From Oceanobacillus piezotolerans (GTDB lineage: Bacteria; Bacillota; Bacilli; Bacillales; Amphibacillaceae): 64,000 nt of DNA. A model generated the notes under the pieces. That model was not told the origin of the DNA, searched no databases, and was given only the letters and a program-made list of their open reading frames with translations. The DNA lies in contig NZ_RCHR01000003.1 in assembly GCF_003665065.1 (NCBI RefSeq), forward strand, positions 496,001 to 560,000, written 5' to 3'. Of the stretch, positions 54,863 to 63,531 are shown in pieces. How positions within the stretch are numbered: the first letter of the stretch is position 1; the number at the start of each line of letters is the position of its first letter. The position numbers and the translations under genes are program-made.

Positions 54863-55715
54863 CCAAGCAGCTAGTTTAAGAAGAGCAATGAATGGAAACA
54901 CATCTTCTAATGAGGCAAAAACACTTTGTGTAATAAGTGGTAAGGGTGGAGTTGGAAAGTCAAATTTTGCTATTAATTTTTCCTTAGAATTGATTAATAA
55001 CGGAAAAAAGGTGCTGCTATTTGATTTAGATGTAGGAATGGGTAATATCGATATATTATTAGGTGTCCATGCAAAAAAGACAATTTACGATATGTTTCAA
55101 GAAAAACTTCCCATTCACGATATTATAGAAGTAGGGCCAAAAAACTTTGCATATATAGCAGGCGGCTCAGGTTTACAAGGATTTTTCTCAATGGATGAAG
55201 AAAATAAAAACTTCTTTATTGAACAGTATACTAAGTTAGTGAATCAATATGACTTTATTATTTTTGATATGGGAGCGGGTGTCCAAAATGATAGCATGTT
55301 CTTTATTCTGGCTGCAGATGAATGCATCGTTGTGACTACACCAGAGCCGACTTCTATTACAGATGCATATAGTATGATTAAGCATGTAATTGTAAATGGA
55401 GGGAAAATGCCGATTCATGTCATCATGAATCGCTCTCATTCAAAAAAAAGCGGAGAACAGGCTTTGGAGCGTTTTAAACAAGTCATCTATCGTTTTCTTG
55501 AGATTGAAATAAAGAAGCTTGGTATCCTTCCTGAAGATAAGGTTGTCAGTCAGTCTGTTATAAAGCAAACTCCATATCTTCTATATAATGAAAGAGCTAG
55601 CGTATCCAAAGCCCTGCGACAATTAACATCCTATTACCTTAACCAAATGGAAAGCTTAAATAGCATCCAACCAGCAACATTTTTAAGTAAATTAAAACAC
55701 TTTATTTCTAAGTAA
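54852..55715 (+). CDS. flhG: flagellar number regulator FlhG (YlxH, MinD-like ATPase)
   Basis: 287-aa MinD/ParA-type ATPase. It has the FlhF-activating N-terminal motif D-Q-A-A-S-L-R-R (4-11), deviant Walker A S-G-K-G-G-V-G-K-S at 29-37, F-D-M-G-A-G in Walker B position, and an amphipathic C-terminal helix. ATG 54852 overlaps the end of flhF by 11 nt; ATG 54825 upstream lacks the motif-near start. Followed by a GC-rich non-coding island. Confidence 0.94.
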   Translation: MLNDQAASLRRAMNGNTSSNEAKTLCVISGKGGVGKSNFAINFSLELINNGKKVLLFDLDVGMGNIDILLGVHAKKTIYDMFQEKLPIHDIIEVGPKNFAYIAGGSGLQGFFSMDEENKNFFIEQYTKLVNQYDFIIFDMGAGVQNDSMFFILAADECIVVTTPEPTSITDAYSMIKHVIVNGGKMPIHVIMNRSHSKKSGEQALERFKQVIYRFLEIEIKKLGILPEDKVVSQSVIKQTPYLLYNERASVSKALRQLTSYYLNQMESLNSIQPATFLSKLKHFISK

Positions 55716-55721
55716 CAATTG

Positions 55722-55844
55722 GCAGACTTCGCAGCATGCCCTGTTTTACCGATGTGTCCAGCGCCATATACATGTGCCGTAGAATTATAACTAGTAAGAT
55801 CTATAGATTAAAATTCAGTCGGGAAGAACCAGGAATGCCGACTG
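55722..55844. repeat. GC-rich island between flhG and cheB, possible dispersed element
   Basis: The first 60 bp (CTTCGCAGCATGCCCTGTTT onward) are about half G+C, against roughly one third around it. The right end is a hairpin CAGTCGG (55816-55822)/CCGACTG (55838-55844). On the minus strand the first part reads H-V-Y-G-A-G-H-I-G-K-T-G-H-A-A-K without a start codon. Only one copy is in this window, so repeat status is unproven. Confidence 0.35.
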
Positions 55845-55851
55845 GTATAAT
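55843..55851 (+). promoter_or_regulatory. possible extended -10 promoter of cheB
   Basis: TGGTATAAT is a perfect extended -10, abutting the right arm of the hairpin at 55816-55844, 30 bp before cheB. It would restart transcription inside the fla/che block. Confidence 0.5.
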
Positions 55852-55880
55852 ATTCATATTATAATAGAGAGGTAATAAAT

Positions 55881-56927
55881 ATGCAGCCAATTCGTGTAAT
55901 TGTCATAGATGATTCTGCATTCATGCGAAAAGTAATTTCAGATATATTAGAAAGTGACATTCGAATTGAAGTAGTTGCAACTGCAAGAAACGGGGAGGAT
56001 GGATTAAAAAAAATCCAAATGTTCAACCCTGACGTTGTAACTATGGATGTACATATGCCTATTATGGATGGTGTTACTGCATTAGAAAAAATCATGAGTA
56101 CGGCACCATTACCTGTCATTATGCTGACCAGTTCCGAAGAAGAAGCAACGGAAACCATTGAAGCAATATCAAAAGGCGCAGTGGATTTCATCTATAAACC
56201 ATCAGGCCCCATTTCTTTAAATATTGACACAATACGCGAAGAGATTATTTCAAAGGTAGTAACAGCATCTAGTATAGAGATAAGTGCAATTGAGAAATTT
56301 TCTAACGAGAATCCAAAAACATATAAAGCGTATGACCATACTATAATTGGAATTGGTTCTTCAACAGGGGGACCAAGAGCATTGCAAAAAGTTCTTTCTG
56401 ATATACCAAAAACGTTCCATTCCCCAATATTAGTTGTCCAGCATATGCCTGCCGGTTTTACAAAATCATTGGCAGACAGGTTGAACGGTTTATGTCATCT
56501 CCATGTAAAAGAGGCTGAAGACGGAGAAATTATCAGATCCAAAACTGTCTATATTGCCCCAGGTAATTATCATATGAATATAGAGAAAATTGGTACAGAA
56601 CTAAAAATCCATCTAACTGACAAAGAGCCTCGTAATAATCATCGACCAAGTGTGGATGTATTGTTTGAATCAATCGCAGAAATAAACAAAATGAACAAAA
56701 TAGCTGTTGTGCTAACTGGAATGGGAAATGATGGCTCTCAAGGTATAAAAGAATTGAAAAACAAAGATAACCGAGCATCGGTTATTGTTGAATCGGAAGA
56801 AACTTGCATCGTTTATGGAATGCCTAAGGCGGCCATTAATACACGTTGTGTAGATTATATTGAACCACTCTATCTTATAAGTGATCGCATTGATTATTTG
56901 GTGAGGCAGTATGAAAAAAGAATGTAG
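55881..56927 (+). CDS. cheB: chemotaxis protein-glutamate methylesterase CheB
   Basis: Demethylates receptors and is activated by phosphorylation. The 348-aa protein has an N-terminal receiver domain (Asp10/Asp11, Asp56, Lys105) and a C-terminal esterase domain with Ser160 in G-S-S-T-G-G, His187 in Q-H-M-P and an Asp in G-M-G-N-D-G. AGAGAGG precedes ATG 55881. In B. subtilis cheA follows; here cheW starts 22 nt after the stop. Confidence 0.96.
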   Translation: MQPIRVIVIDDSAFMRKVISDILESDIRIEVVATARNGEDGLKKIQMFNPDVVTMDVHMPIMDGVTALEKIMSTAPLPVIMLTSSEEEATETIEAISKGAVDFIYKPSGPISLNIDTIREEIISKVVTASSIEISAIEKFSNENPKTYKAYDHTIIGIGSSTGGPRALQKVLSDIPKTFHSPILVVQHMPAGFTKSLADRLNGLCHLHVKEAEDGEIIRSKTVYIAPGNYHMNIEKIGTELKIHLTDKEPRNNHRPSVDVLFESIAEINKMNKIAVVLTGMGNDGSQGIKELKNKDNRASVIVESEETCIVYGMPKAAINTRCVDYIEPLYLISDRIDYLVRQYEKRM

Positions 56928-56949
56928 TATTTGAAAAGAGGAGATAACA

Positions 56950-57414
56950 ATGGAAACTCAACAATCAGCAGAGAGAAAAGTAATTGTTTTTCAAATAGAA
57001 AATGAAGAATACGCTATACCAGTTAAACAGGTTGGATCCATCGAGAAAAGTATGACAATTACAAGAGTGCCAAAAGTGCCAAACTATGTAAAAGGCGTTA
57101 TTAATCTTCGAGGTGTCGTAACTCCTGTAATTGACTTGCGTTCGCGCTTTGGAATAGAAGAAAAAGTGATGGATGAGGAATCACGTATTATAATTGTGTA
57201 TTTGAACGAAATAGAGGTAGGCTTTATTGTAGATGCTGCGAATGATGTCATTGACATTCCAGAGGGAAAAATAGAACCAGTACAAGAAGTGATTAATGCG
57301 GTAAATGAAGATTACATTGAAGGTGTGGCACATTTAGAACAGCGGTTACTCATTTTGCTTGATATAGAAAAAATACTAAAGCATGAAAAAGTAGAAGAGT
57401 TAGTTGAAGGCTAG
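56950..57414 (+). CDS. cheW: chemotaxis coupling protein CheW
   Basis: Scaffold linking receptors and CheA. The 154-aa protein has the CheW fold signature V-I-N-L-R-G-V-V-T-P-V-I-D-L-R near 54-68 and a short C-terminal Glu/Lys tail. AAGAGGAG precedes ATG 56950. It directly follows cheB, without the cheA gene that normally lies between. Confidence 0.95.
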   Translation: METQQSAERKVIVFQIENEEYAIPVKQVGSIEKSMTITRVPKVPNYVKGVINLRGVVTPVIDLRSRFGIEEKVMDEESRIIIVYLNEIEVGFIVDAANDVIDIPEGKIEPVQEVINAVNEDYIEGVAHLEQRLLILLDIEKILKHEKVEELVEG

Positions 57415-57417
57415 AAT

Positions 57418-58044
57418 ATGGTATACAGTAAATTAACATCTATAGAAAAGGATGTACTACGAGAAATAGGGAACATTGGTGCCGGTAATGCTGCAACTTC
57501 CATGTCAAAATTAATTAATAAAAAAGTGGATATGCAGGTCCCTTCTGTAAATATTGTAACTTATGATGAAATGATGGATTTAATAGGTGGACCAGAAGAG
57601 CTTATTGTAGCATTATTCTTCCAAATAAAGGGGGAAATCTCTGGAAACGTTTATTTTATCTTATCTACTAAAGAAGCAGAGGAATTAATTCGGAAGGTAA
57701 CGAATCAATCTAATTTCTTATTAGAGGATTTACATCATAATGAATGGGCTCTTTCTGCCTTGCAAGAGACTGGTAACATTGTAACGGGTGCTTACTTATC
57801 AGCATTATCTGATTTTACGAAGCTTAATATGCAGCCATCTATACCTTTCCTAAGTATAGATATGGCAGGTGCCTTATTAACCGTTGGATTACTTGAGATT
57901 TCTCAAACTTCGGACTATGCGATGATTATCGACACAACTATTAGAAGTGAGTCAGACAGTGGAATTCAGGGGCATTTCTTTTTACTGCCTGATCCATCTT
58001 CTTTATCAACGATATTTCAGGGACTAGGTATTGCGGATGAATGA
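57418..58044 (+). CDS. cheC: CheY-P phosphatase CheC
   Basis: The 208-aa protein has two phosphatase sites: Glu16/Asn19 (E-I-G-N-I-G) and Glu117/Asn120 (E-T-G-N-I). It also binds CheD and feeds back on receptor activity. Starts 3 nt after the cheW stop; overlaps cheD by 8 nt. Confidence 0.95.
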   Translation: MVYSKLTSIEKDVLREIGNIGAGNAATSMSKLINKKVDMQVPSVNIVTYDEMMDLIGGPEELIVALFFQIKGEISGNVYFILSTKEAEELIRKVTNQSNFLLEDLHHNEWALSALQETGNIVTGAYLSALSDFTKLNMQPSIPFLSIDMAGALLTVGLLEISQTSDYAMIIDTTIRSESDSGIQGHFFLLPDPSSLSTIFQGLGIADE

Positions 58045-58528
58045 ACAGAAAACAGTTGTAAAAGTTGGCATTGCTGATTTAAACTTCGTAAAAGCACCAA
58101 ATGTAATTCGAACTTCAGGATTAGGTTCCTGTGTTGGCGTAGTTGTCTACGATGACAGAAAAGAAGTAGCAGGTCTTTCACATGTGCTTCTGCCGGATTC
58201 TTCTTTAGCAAGGCAAAAAGAATTTAATTTATACAAATTTGCGGATACAGCGATCCCAATCTTGGTGACAAAACTGCTGGACCAAGGTGCAAGAAAATTC
58301 GCATTGAGAGCTAAAATGGCCGGGGGCGCGCAGATGTTTACTTCCAGTAATGATATGATGCGTATTGGTTCAAGAAACATATTGGCAGTGAAAGAAATGT
58401 TGGAGCATTATCAGATTCCTATTGTGGCTTCGGATGTAGGTGGAAATGTCGGAAGAACCATCGAATTTGATCCAGAGACAAGTAGATTAAAAATTAAAAA
58501 AGTGAACAAAGAAGAATTTTATCTATGA
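58037..58528 (+). CDS. cheD: chemoreceptor glutamine deamidase CheD
   Basis: 163 aa with catalytic Cys32 in G-S-C-V-G-V and His49 in L-S-H-V. Deamidates receptor glutamines and is regulated by CheC. ATG 58037 is preferred over TTG 58031 for spacing to AGG and ordinary start type. Confidence 0.95.
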   Translation: MNEQKTVVKVGIADLNFVKAPNVIRTSGLGSCVGVVVYDDRKEVAGLSHVLLPDSSLARQKEFNLYKFADTAIPILVTKLLDQGARKFALRAKMAGGAQMFTSSNDMMRIGSRNILAVKEMLEHYQIPIVASDVGGNVGRTIEFDPETSRLKIKKVNKEEFYL

Positions 58529-58561
58529 TAAAAGGGAAAGTGAAGGAGGAGGAAATTTAAT

Positions 58562-59344
58562 ATGGTGAATACGAATACTCCTCTTGAACAAGAGCTGTGG
58601 AATAAATGGATAAGAAACCGAAGCAGTGAAGCAGCAAATGAATTAGTAAACCATTATATTTATCTAGTTCTGTTTCATGTTGAACGTATATGTAGTCATC
58701 TCCCTAAAACAGTAAGTAAAGATGATATAAAAAGTTTAGGTCTAATTGGTTTATATGACGCTCTGAAAAAATTTGAGCCAAATAGGGATCTGAAATTTGA
58801 TACATATGCTTCCATTCGTATTCGTGGTGCTATTATCGATGGGCTGCGAAAAGAAGATTGGCTGCCGAGATCACTTAGGGATAAAGTCAAAAAAGTGGAA
58901 CAAGCCCAACAGCAATTGGAACAAAAACATCACCGAGCTCCAACATCAAGCGAGATTGCTGATGAAATAGGAATATCTGTGCAAGAAGTAGAGACCGTAG
59001 TGAAGGATTCTTTATTTGCTAATGTGTTATCGATAGAAGAAAAGCCAAAAAGCAATCATTCAGGTAATCTAAAGGAAGGTATTGGTTACTCTATACCAGA
59101 AGATTTAAGCATGATTCCTGAAAATCAGATCATTCAAGAAGAAGTTAAAAATGAACTGATAGAGGCAATAAAGAATTTGAATGAAAGAGAACAGTTGGTC
59201 ATAAGTTTATTTTACTTTGATGAATTAACTTTAACCGAAATAGGACAAGTGCTTGATCTTACTACTTCACGCATTTCTCAAATACACAAAAAAGCTGTCT
59301 TTAAATTAAAAAATGTATTGAGTAAGCTGCAATACCTTTCATAA
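58562..59344 (+). CDS. sigD: RNA polymerase sigma-D (sigma-28, FliA family)
   Basis: Directs late flagellar, motility and autolysin genes. The 260-aa protein has region 2 (F-D-T-Y-A-S-I-R-I-R-G-A-I-I-D-G-L-R, close to residue 78), region 3, and a region 4 HTH (L-T-L-T-E-I-G-Q-V-L-D-L-T-T-S-R-I-S-Q). AAGGAGGAGG precedes ATG 58562. Lies near the 3' end of the fla/che block, so its level depends on full-length transcription, as known in B. subtilis. Confidence 0.96.
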   Translation: MVNTNTPLEQELWNKWIRNRSSEAANELVNHYIYLVLFHVERICSHLPKTVSKDDIKSLGLIGLYDALKKFEPNRDLKFDTYASIRIRGAIIDGLRKEDWLPRSLRDKVKKVEQAQQQLEQKHHRAPTSSEIADEIGISVQEVETVVKDSLFANVLSIEEKPKSNHSGNLKEGIGYSIPEDLSMIPENQIIQEEVKNELIEAIKNLNEREQLVISLFYFDELTLTEIGQVLDLTTSRISQIHKKAVFKLKNVLSKLQYLS

Positions 59345-59534
59345 GCTTTGTTTGTTATAGTTACAGATCCCGATTAATTATGTGAAGTTTATTTGAGTTG
59401 CAGCAACTGTCTTGGTAATCTAACAGATTATTATAGTTAATGGAGGATAACAGGACAGTGATTTTGAGATTTGAGCTTCTGAAATGCCATTTTATCTGTT
59501 TTTTGATCAACCTTTTGTGGAAGGGACACTTATT

Positions 59535-59966
59535 ATGACTTCATTTTTACTAATTATAAGCTTTCTTTTACATATTATTGCTTTATATGCTATTGTACAG
59601 CTGTATTGGAAGGTAAAAGCTTTAAATCAGCCGAACACTGCAGAAGTTACAGAGCTTTTTGAAACTTATCTACAGGAAATAAAGGAAGAGAACGATAGAT
59701 TACATGAATTGCTTGAAAGCCATCAGGTAAATCATATTAATACATCAACCCAAAAAAAGGAAAAAATGGGAGAAAAACGAATCAATTCTCCCATACCAGA
59801 ACCACCTCCAATTGAAAATAAGGAAAACTCCGATTCGCTGGAAGCATCATTGGAGGCGAAAGTATTACAACTCCATCAACAGGGCTTGTCTATTACAGAT
59901 ATAGCAAAAAGACTCCATTGTGGAGAGACGGAAGCAGCGTTAATTATAAAATTACATAAAAAATAA
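59535..59966 (+). CDS. swrB: SwrB-like swarming motility protein (YlxL)
   Basis: 143 aa: one N-terminal membrane helix (about 2-24), a charged linker, and a C-terminal helix-turn-helix-like module (H-Q-Q-G-L-S-I-T-D-I-A-K-R-L-H-C-G-E-T-E-A-A-L). Matches the layout and position of B. subtilis SwrB. ATG 59535 with AAGGGA 8 nt upstream is chosen; the longer frame from 59484 has no binding site. Confidence 0.8.
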   Translation: MTSFLLIISFLLHIIALYAIVQLYWKVKALNQPNTAEVTELFETYLQEIKEENDRLHELLESHQVNHINTSTQKKEKMGEKRINSPIPEPPPIENKENSDSLEASLEAKVLQLHQQGLSITDIAKRLHCGETEAALIIKLHKK

Positions 59967-59977
59967 TGGAATGAACT

Positions 59978-60006
59978 TGATTCCGTGTTATCAATGTGAT
60001 ATATTA
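59978..60006 (+). promoter_or_regulatory. sigma-A promoter of rpsB
   Basis: TTGATT (59978-59983), 17 nt ending in TGA, TATATT (60001-60006), about 150 bp before rpsB. Nearly the same elements as the rplS promoter. Confidence 0.72.
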
Positions 60007-60012
60007 ACTTCT

Positions 60013-60158
60013 GGTGTAAATACTTTTATTTCTTAACAAATAAATAGTAACAAATACACACGTTTAGTAATTTGTATAGAAGGTGCTGTCTTACTAAAGA
60101 TGGTCTCTATATAAAAAGGATCTAAACGGAGGAAAAAACCATTTAGGAGGAAATATTT
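60013..60158 (+). promoter_or_regulatory. rpsB 5' leader with dyads
   Basis: Contains TTTAGTAA (60063-60070)/TTACTAAA (60091-60098) and CTAAACGG (60122-60129)/CCATTTAG (60139-60146, one mismatch). The second hairpin overlaps the SD region, and there are two GGAGG sequences (60127 and 60146). Leader-mediated autoregulation by S2 is plausible but not shown. Confidence 0.45.
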
Positions 60159-60908
60159 ATGTCAGCAATTTCTATGAAGCAACTTTTAGAAGCTGGTGTA
60201 CATTTTGGACATCAGACTCGCCGCTGGAATCCGAAGATGAAAAAATACATCTTCACAGAGCGTAATGGAATTTATATTATCGACCTTCAAAAGACAGTTA
60301 AAAAGGTTGATGAAGCTTATAATTTCGTGAGAGATTTAGCTGCTAATGGCGGTACTGTTCTTTTCGTAGGTACGAAAAAACAAGCTCAAGAGTCAGTTCG
60401 CGAAGAAGCGATCCGCTCTGGAATGTACTATGTTAACCAACGTTGGTTAGGTGGTACACTTACTAACTTCTCAACTATCCGTAAACGTATTAATCGTTTG
60501 AAAGATATCGAGCGTATGGAAGAGGATGGTACATTTGAAGTACTTCCTAAAAAAGAAGTTGTAAACTTATTGAAAGAAAAAGATCGTCTTGTTAAATTCT
60601 TAGGTGGAATTAAAGAGATGGACAGACTTCCAGATGCATTGTTTGTTATCGATCCACGTAAAGAACGAATTGCCATCGCTGAAGCTCACAAGTTGAACAT
60701 TCCTATTGTTGGAATCGTTGATACAAACTGTGATCCAGATGAAATCGATTATGTTATTCCAGCTAACGATGATGCAATCCGTGCTGTAAAACTTTTGACT
60801 TCCAAAATGGCAGATGCTATTTTAGAAGTGAAACAAGGTGAAGTAACAGAAGAGGTTCAAGCAGAAGAAGCTTCTAACGAAGAAGAAACTGTTTCAACTG
60901 GAGAGTAA
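60159..60908 (+). CDS. rpsB: 30S ribosomal protein uS2
   Basis: The 249-aa protein begins [26 protein letters not shown] and has [10 protein letters not shown] and [13 protein letters not shown]. An acidic C-terminal tail is normal. AGGAGG precedes ATG 60159. A terminator separates it from tsf. Confidence 0.97.
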   Translation: MSAISMKQLLEAGVHFGHQTRRWNPKMKKYIFTERNGIYIIDLQKTVKKVDEAYNFVRDLAANGGTVLFVGTKKQAQESVREEAIRSGMYYVNQRWLGGTLTNFSTIRKRINRLKDIERMEEDGTFEVLPKKEVVNLLKEKDRLVKFLGGIKEMDRLPDALFVIDPRKERIAIAEAHKLNIPIVGIVDTNCDPDEIDYVIPANDDAIRAVKLLTSKMADAILEVKQGEVTEEVQAEEASNEEETVSTGE

Positions 60909-60924
60909 TTTTAAAAAAGGTGAG

Positions 60925-60962
60925 GGTGATAAGAGGATAAGAGCCTTTTATCACCTTTTTTT
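60925..60962 (+). terminator. terminator/attenuator between rpsB and tsf
   Basis: GGTGATAAGAGG (60925-60936) pairs with CCTTTTATCACC (60944-60955) with one G-T pair, then a run of T. Partial read-through would feed tsf. Confidence 0.87.
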
Positions 60963-60997
60963 AAGACAAATTCACATATATTTAAGGAGGAATAAAC

Positions 60998-61882
60998 ATG
61001 GCAGTAACTGCAAAAATGGTTAAAGAATTACGTGAAAAAACTGGTGCTGGAATGATGGATTGTAAAAAAGCATTAACGGAAACAGATGGTGATATCGATA
61101 AAGCGATTGATTACCTTCGTGAAAAAGGGATAGCAAAAGCTGCGAAAAAAGCAGATCGTATTGCAGCAGAGGGATCTACATATATCGAAGTGGACAACAA
61201 CCATGCAGTGCTTTTAGAAGTAAACTGTGAAACAGACTTCGTAACAAAAAACGATCAGTTCAAAACATTATTATCAGATTTAGCGAAGCATCTTCTTAGT
61301 CAAAAACCAGCAACTGTTGAAGAAGCACTTACACAGAAACTAAATGGAGAAGGCGAAACAGTTGAAACATACATCAATTCTGCTATCTCTAAAATCGGTG
61401 AAAAAATTTCTTTAAGACGTTTTGCTATCTTTGCAAAAACGGACAATGATACATTTGGCGCTTATCTTCATATGGGTGGACGTATTGGTGTACTTTCTGT
61501 TCTTGAAGGAACTACTGATGAGCAATTAGGTAAAGATATTGCAATGCATATTGCTGCTGCAAACCCTAAATATGTTGGACGCGATGCGGTGAGCGAAGAA
61601 GAAATTAACCATGAGCGTGAAGTGTTAAAACAACAAGCATTAAACGAAGGTAAACCAGAGAGCATTGTTGAAAAAATGGTAGAAGGACGCCTAAACAAGT
61701 TCTTCCAGGATATCTGCTTGTTAGAACAAGATTTCATAAAAGATCCAGATCAAAAAGTCAAAAAGTACGTTGCAGGTAAAGGCGCTACTGTAAAATCATT
61801 TGTTCGCTATGAAGTGGGCGAAGGTATTGAAAAACGTGAAGAAAACTTTGCAGAAGAAGTAATGAGCCAAATTAAAAAATAA
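60998..61882 (+). CDS. tsf: translation elongation factor Ts
   Basis: Nucleotide exchange factor for EF-Tu. The 294-aa protein has the UBA-like N-terminus ([19 protein letters not shown]), N-C-E-T-D-F-V, and the C-terminal core ending [15 protein letters not shown] precedes ATG 60998. Confidence 0.97.
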   Translation: MAVTAKMVKELREKTGAGMMDCKKALTETDGDIDKAIDYLREKGIAKAAKKADRIAAEGSTYIEVDNNHAVLLEVNCETDFVTKNDQFKTLLSDLAKHLLSQKPATVEEALTQKLNGEGETVETYINSAISKIGEKISLRRFAIFAKTDNDTFGAYLHMGGRIGVLSVLEGTTDEQLGKDIAMHIAAANPKYVGRDAVSEEEINHEREVLKQQALNEGKPESIVEKMVEGRLNKFFQDICLLEQDFIKDPDQKVKKYVAGKGATVKSFVRYEVGEGIEKREENFAEEVMSQIKK

Positions 61883-61944
61883 GTAGCAGGTATTGCGCGA
61901 AAAAAGGTGAGATGTTTTTCTTTTCATCCGTGCAGCACTTAAAC

Positions 61945-61975
61945 GAAATAGGGGACATTGCTTGTTCCCTATTTC
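61945..61975 (+). repeat. inverted repeat between tsf and pyrH
   Basis: GAAATAGGG (61945-61953) and CCCTATTTC (61967-61975) are perfect complements, extendable by three pairs. No T-run follows, so it may be an inefficient terminator or a processing site. Confidence 0.5.
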
Positions 61976-62017
61976 ACCATGTACAACAAGTGAGATTAAC
62001 TTTTTTGGAGGGTGTTT

Positions 62018-62740
62018 ATGACTACAGCACGATACAATAGAATTGTGTTAAAATTAAGTGGTGAGGCATTAAGCGGAAATGAAGGGTATGGAATCTCTCC
62101 GAAGATTATCCAATCCATTGCTGACCAAATTAAAGAAGTAGTGGAACTTGGTGTGGAAGTTGCCGTTGTTGTTGGTGGTGGAAACATCTGGCGAGGCAAA
62201 GTTGGTAGTGAAATGGGAATGGACCGAGCAACTGCAGATTATATGGGAATGCTTGCTACGGTTATGAATTCACTGGCCTTACAAGATGGCTTAGAAACAA
62301 TTGGAATTGAAACAAGAGTGCAGACTTCGATTGAAATGCGTCAGGTCGCTGAACCATACATAAGAAGAAGAGCAATACGTCACTTGGAGAAAAAGCGTGT
62401 TGTTATCTTTGCGGCTGGTACTGGTAATCCTTATTTCTCAACAGATACTACAGCAGCATTACGTGCAGCTGAAATAGAAGCAGAAGTAATCCTTATGGCT
62501 AAAAACAATGTAGACGGTGTTTATACAGCAGATCCGAAATTAGATAAGGATGCGACCAAATACGATTCACTTTCTTACATGGATATGATTAGTGAAGGAC
62601 TGGGTGTAATGGATGCAACTGCATCTTCACTATGTATGGACAATGATATTCCGTTGATTGTATTTTCTATAACAGAAGAAGGTAATATTAAAAAAGTCGT
62701 TCAAGGTGAGACGATTGGAACAACAATAAGGGGGAAATAA
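62018..62740 (+). CDS. pyrH: uridylate kinase PyrH
   Basis: Phosphorylates UMP; hexameric amino-acid-kinase fold. The 240-aa protein has V-L-K-L-S-G-E-A-L (about 9-17), [21 protein letters not shown] and T-V-D-x-type [12 protein letters not shown] 62018 has TTGGAGGG upstream; the size equals B. subtilis PyrH. Confidence 0.96.
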   Translation: MTTARYNRIVLKLSGEALSGNEGYGISPKIIQSIADQIKEVVELGVEVAVVVGGGNIWRGKVGSEMGMDRATADYMGMLATVMNSLALQDGLETIGIETRVQTSIEMRQVAEPYIRRRAIRHLEKKRVVIFAAGTGNPYFSTDTTAALRAAEIEAEVILMAKNNVDGVYTADPKLDKDATKYDSLSYMDMISEGLGVMDATASSLCMDNDIPLIVFSITEEGNIKKVVQGETIGTTIRGK

Positions 62741-62743
62741 AAG

Positions 62744-63301
62744 ATGTCAGATGCAATTATGAAATCAATGGAACAAAAAATGGAACAAGCTGTACAGGCA
62801 TTTACTAAAAGCCTTGCAACAGTAAGAGCAGGTAGAGCTAATCCAAACCTTTTGGATAGTGTGCATGTAGATTATTATGGTGCATCCACTCCACTGAATC
62901 AATTAGCAAATGTATCTGCTCCTGAGGCAAGACAGCTAGTTGTAACTCCTTATGATAAAACTGCACTTGGAGATATTGAAAAAGCCATTCAAAAAGCTGA
63001 TTTAGGCTTATCCCCATCTAATGATGGTAATATCATCCGTATTAGCATTCCACCACTGACGGAAGAAAGAAGAAGAGATTTAGTAAAAGTAGTTGGGAAA
63101 TATGCAGAAGACTACCGTATACAAATCCGTAATGTTCGTCGTGATGCAAATGATCAATTGAAGAAAGATGAAAAGAACGGTGATATTACAGAGGATGAGT
63201 TAAGAAACCTTCAAGATCAAGTTCAAAAGGAAACCAATAACTATATTGCTAAGATTGATCAGCTTGCAAAAGATAAAGAAAACGAAATTATGGAAGTTTA
63301 A
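62744..63301 (+). CDS. frr: ribosome recycling factor
   Basis: 185-aa L-shaped factor that splits the post-termination complex with EF-G. Has [24 protein letters not shown] and a C-terminal long helix ([10 protein letters not shown]). Starts 3 nt after the pyrH stop. Confidence 0.97.
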   Translation: MSDAIMKSMEQKMEQAVQAFTKSLATVRAGRANPNLLDSVHVDYYGASTPLNQLANVSAPEARQLVVTPYDKTALGDIEKAIQKADLGLSPSNDGNIIRISIPPLTEERRRDLVKVVGKYAEDYRIQIRNVRRDANDQLKKDEKNGDITEDELRNLQDQVQKETNNYIAKIDQLAKDKENEIMEV

Positions 63302-63362
63302 TCTAAAGTATAAAAGTGATTAAATCTTTTAAGTTTGTACATTTAGGTGTAAAATAAGTACG

Positions 63363-63393
63363 AAGCCCTCTTGCCTTTAAGGGGGCTTTTGTA
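63363..63393 (+). terminator. terminator after frr
   Basis: AAGCCCTCTT (63363-63372) pairs with AAGGGGGCTT (63379-63388) with one wobble, followed by TT then G; short T-run. Confidence 0.7.
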
Positions 63394-63531
63394 TTCAGAG
63401 TTGAATTTCGCTATAATAAAAAAGAATTGTTTGATTATGAAATTTGTACTTACATACATGATTCCTATTTTTCTTTCATAAACTGACAGAGAGAAATAGT
63501 TTGTAATCAACAATATTCGGAGGACGCAGCA

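Noticed and set aside
55716-55805. Minus-strand frame reading H-V-Y-G-A-G-H-I-G-K-T-G-H
   Set aside because: No start codon and no binding site, and it runs into flhG; treated as a possible element fragment, not a gene.
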